Below, in pieces: positions 63,554 through 64,000 of a stretch of DNA of 64,000 bases (position 1 is its first letter; each line of letters begins with the position of its first letter). The notes beneath the pieces were generated by a model, which was given only the letters and a program-made list of their open reading frames with translations, ran no database searches and was not told the DNA's origin. This DNA comes from Lentzea albida (GTDB lineage: Bacteria > Actinomycetota > Actinomycetes > Mycobacteriales > Pseudonocardiaceae): assembly GCF_900111005.1 (NCBI RefSeq), contig NZ_FOFV01000002.1, positions 558,001-622,000 of the forward strand. Reading direction: 5' to 3'. A program made the translations under genes and the position numbers.

Positions 63554-64000
63554 TCAGCCCTTGCTGGGACGGCGCTGCGGCTTGGGAGCCGTCACGCCGG
63601 GGGCGAGCTTCCGCGCGGTCAGCAGGAACGCGGTGTGCGCGATCATCCGGTGCTCCGGGCGCACGGCGAGACCGACGACGTGCCACGGGCGGACGAGCGT
63701 CTCCCACGCGTGCGGCTCGGTCCAGCACGTCTGCTCGCGCAACGCCTCCGTGACCACGGACAACTGCGTGGTGGTGGCGACGTAGACGACCAGGACGCCG
63801 CCGGGGATGAGGTTCTCCGCGATCGTGGGCAGGACCTCCCACGGCGAGAGCATGTCGAGGATGACCCGGTCGACCTCGCCCTGGTGGTTCTTGACGTCGT
63901 CGACGGTGATCGACCAGTTGCCGGGGCGCTCGCCGAAGAACGTCTCGACGTTGCGGATGGCGTGGACGGCGTGGTCCTCGCGCACCTCGTAGGACTGGAC
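63554..64000 (-). CDS. trmI: tRNA (adenine-58-N1)-methyltransferase TrmI, C-terminal part
   Basis: The 5' part is cut by the window edge; 148 residues remain, the frame open to base 64000. VQSYEVREDHAVHAIRNVETFFG and VDRVILDMLSPWEVLPTIAENLIPGGVLVVYVATTTQL are the C-terminal half of the Rossmann methyltransferase of TrmI (Rv2118c in M. tuberculosis). It methylates A58 in the T-loop of tRNA using S-adenosylmethionine. Its place beside mpa is conserved. Confidence 0.88.
   Translation of the reverse strand, partial: VQSYEVREDHAVHAIRNVETFFGERPGNWSITVDDVKNHQGEVDRVILDMLSPWEVLPTIAENLIPGGVLVVYVATTTQLSVVTEALREQTCWTEPHAWETLVRPWHVVGLAVRPEHRMIAHTAFLLTARKLAPGVTAPKPQRRPSKG

Noticed and set aside
1..64000. 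tRNA, rRNA or riboswitch
   Set aside because: No cloverleaf, T-loop GGTTCGAATCC-like run or known riboswitch core was seen in the intergenic stretches.

Overview
The window is GC-rich actinobacterial DNA. It has many GTG starts, four-base start/stop overlaps, a complete Pup-proteasome gene set and a mycothiol-type enzyme. The gene order from the Xaa-Pro peptidase to the tRNA m1A methyltransferase follows the Mycobacterium tuberculosis Rv2089c-Rv2118c block (pepE, exonuclease, DUF4333-like protein, helY, tatC, tatA, pafC, pafB, pafA, prcA, prcB, pup, dop, mpa, trmI) but is broken up by insertions. Style and content suit Pseudonocardiales (Lentzea/Saccharothrix/Actinosynnema type); the genus is inference.

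Layout. 1-3915: hydroxyproline-type catabolic operon (heteromeric FAD/2Fe-2S dehydrogenase, dihydrodipicolinate-synthase-like deaminase, 4-hydroxyproline epimerase). 3950-8260: VOC protein, then an FtsX-type ABC exporter with two ATPases. 8315-10928: Lrp regulator, M24 peptidase, 5'-3' exonuclease. 10951-14571: two divergent secreted CHAP-domain proteins with different C-terminal repeat arrays. 14611-17570: Eis-like acetyltransferase, an unrecognised protein, a DUF4333-like membrane protein. 17667-26873: helY, htpG, diacylglycerol kinase, tatC, tatA, a small membrane protein, pafC, pafB. 26935-29559: alpha/beta hydrolase, P-loop kinase, BNR-repeat protein. 29681-33805: a 1374-residue Hsp90-type ATPase followed by nine helical repeats. 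33899-35257: pafA. 35338-40701: PAP2-lipid kinase fusion, then an IclR (GylR-like) regulator, glpK and glpD with twin operators. 40698-44733: phosphotransferase, MarR, mycothiol-dependent enzyme, GNAT, PadR with a decayed ABC ATPase, hydrolase. 44734-45248: gene-free stretch rich in palindromes. 45249-48722: prcA, prcB, pup, dop. 48795-55263: FtsX permease, NUDIX, monooxygenase, aldo/keto reductase, two tandem GH5 cellulases. 55362-58620: ABC-2 exporter divergent from a two-component system. 58617-61021: small exported protein and mpa/arc. 61735-63499: tandem disordered-N-terminus membrane proteins. 63554-end: trmI (partial).

How they fit together. Dop deamidates Pup's C-terminal Gln, PafA ligates Pup to substrates, Mpa unfolds them and PrcAB degrades them; PafBC is the WYL regulator of the neighbouring DNA-damage response. 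The IclR regulator probably controls itself and glpK-glpD through two identical palindromes. The histidine kinase/response regulator probably controls the adjacent divergent ABC exporter.

Most interesting items: the Hsp90-repeat protein, which resembles ATPase cores of proposed biological-conflict systems; a nested perfect inverted repeat at 44818-44961; a Shine-Dalgarno-sequestering hairpin at 16821-16847; the twin IclR operators; the PadR palindrome abutting its start codon with an eroded ABC gene behind it; and at least ten probable leaderless promoters (TANNNT 6-8 nt before the start codon), which also settle several start sites. No tRNA, rRNA, CRISPR array or intact insertion sequence was seen.
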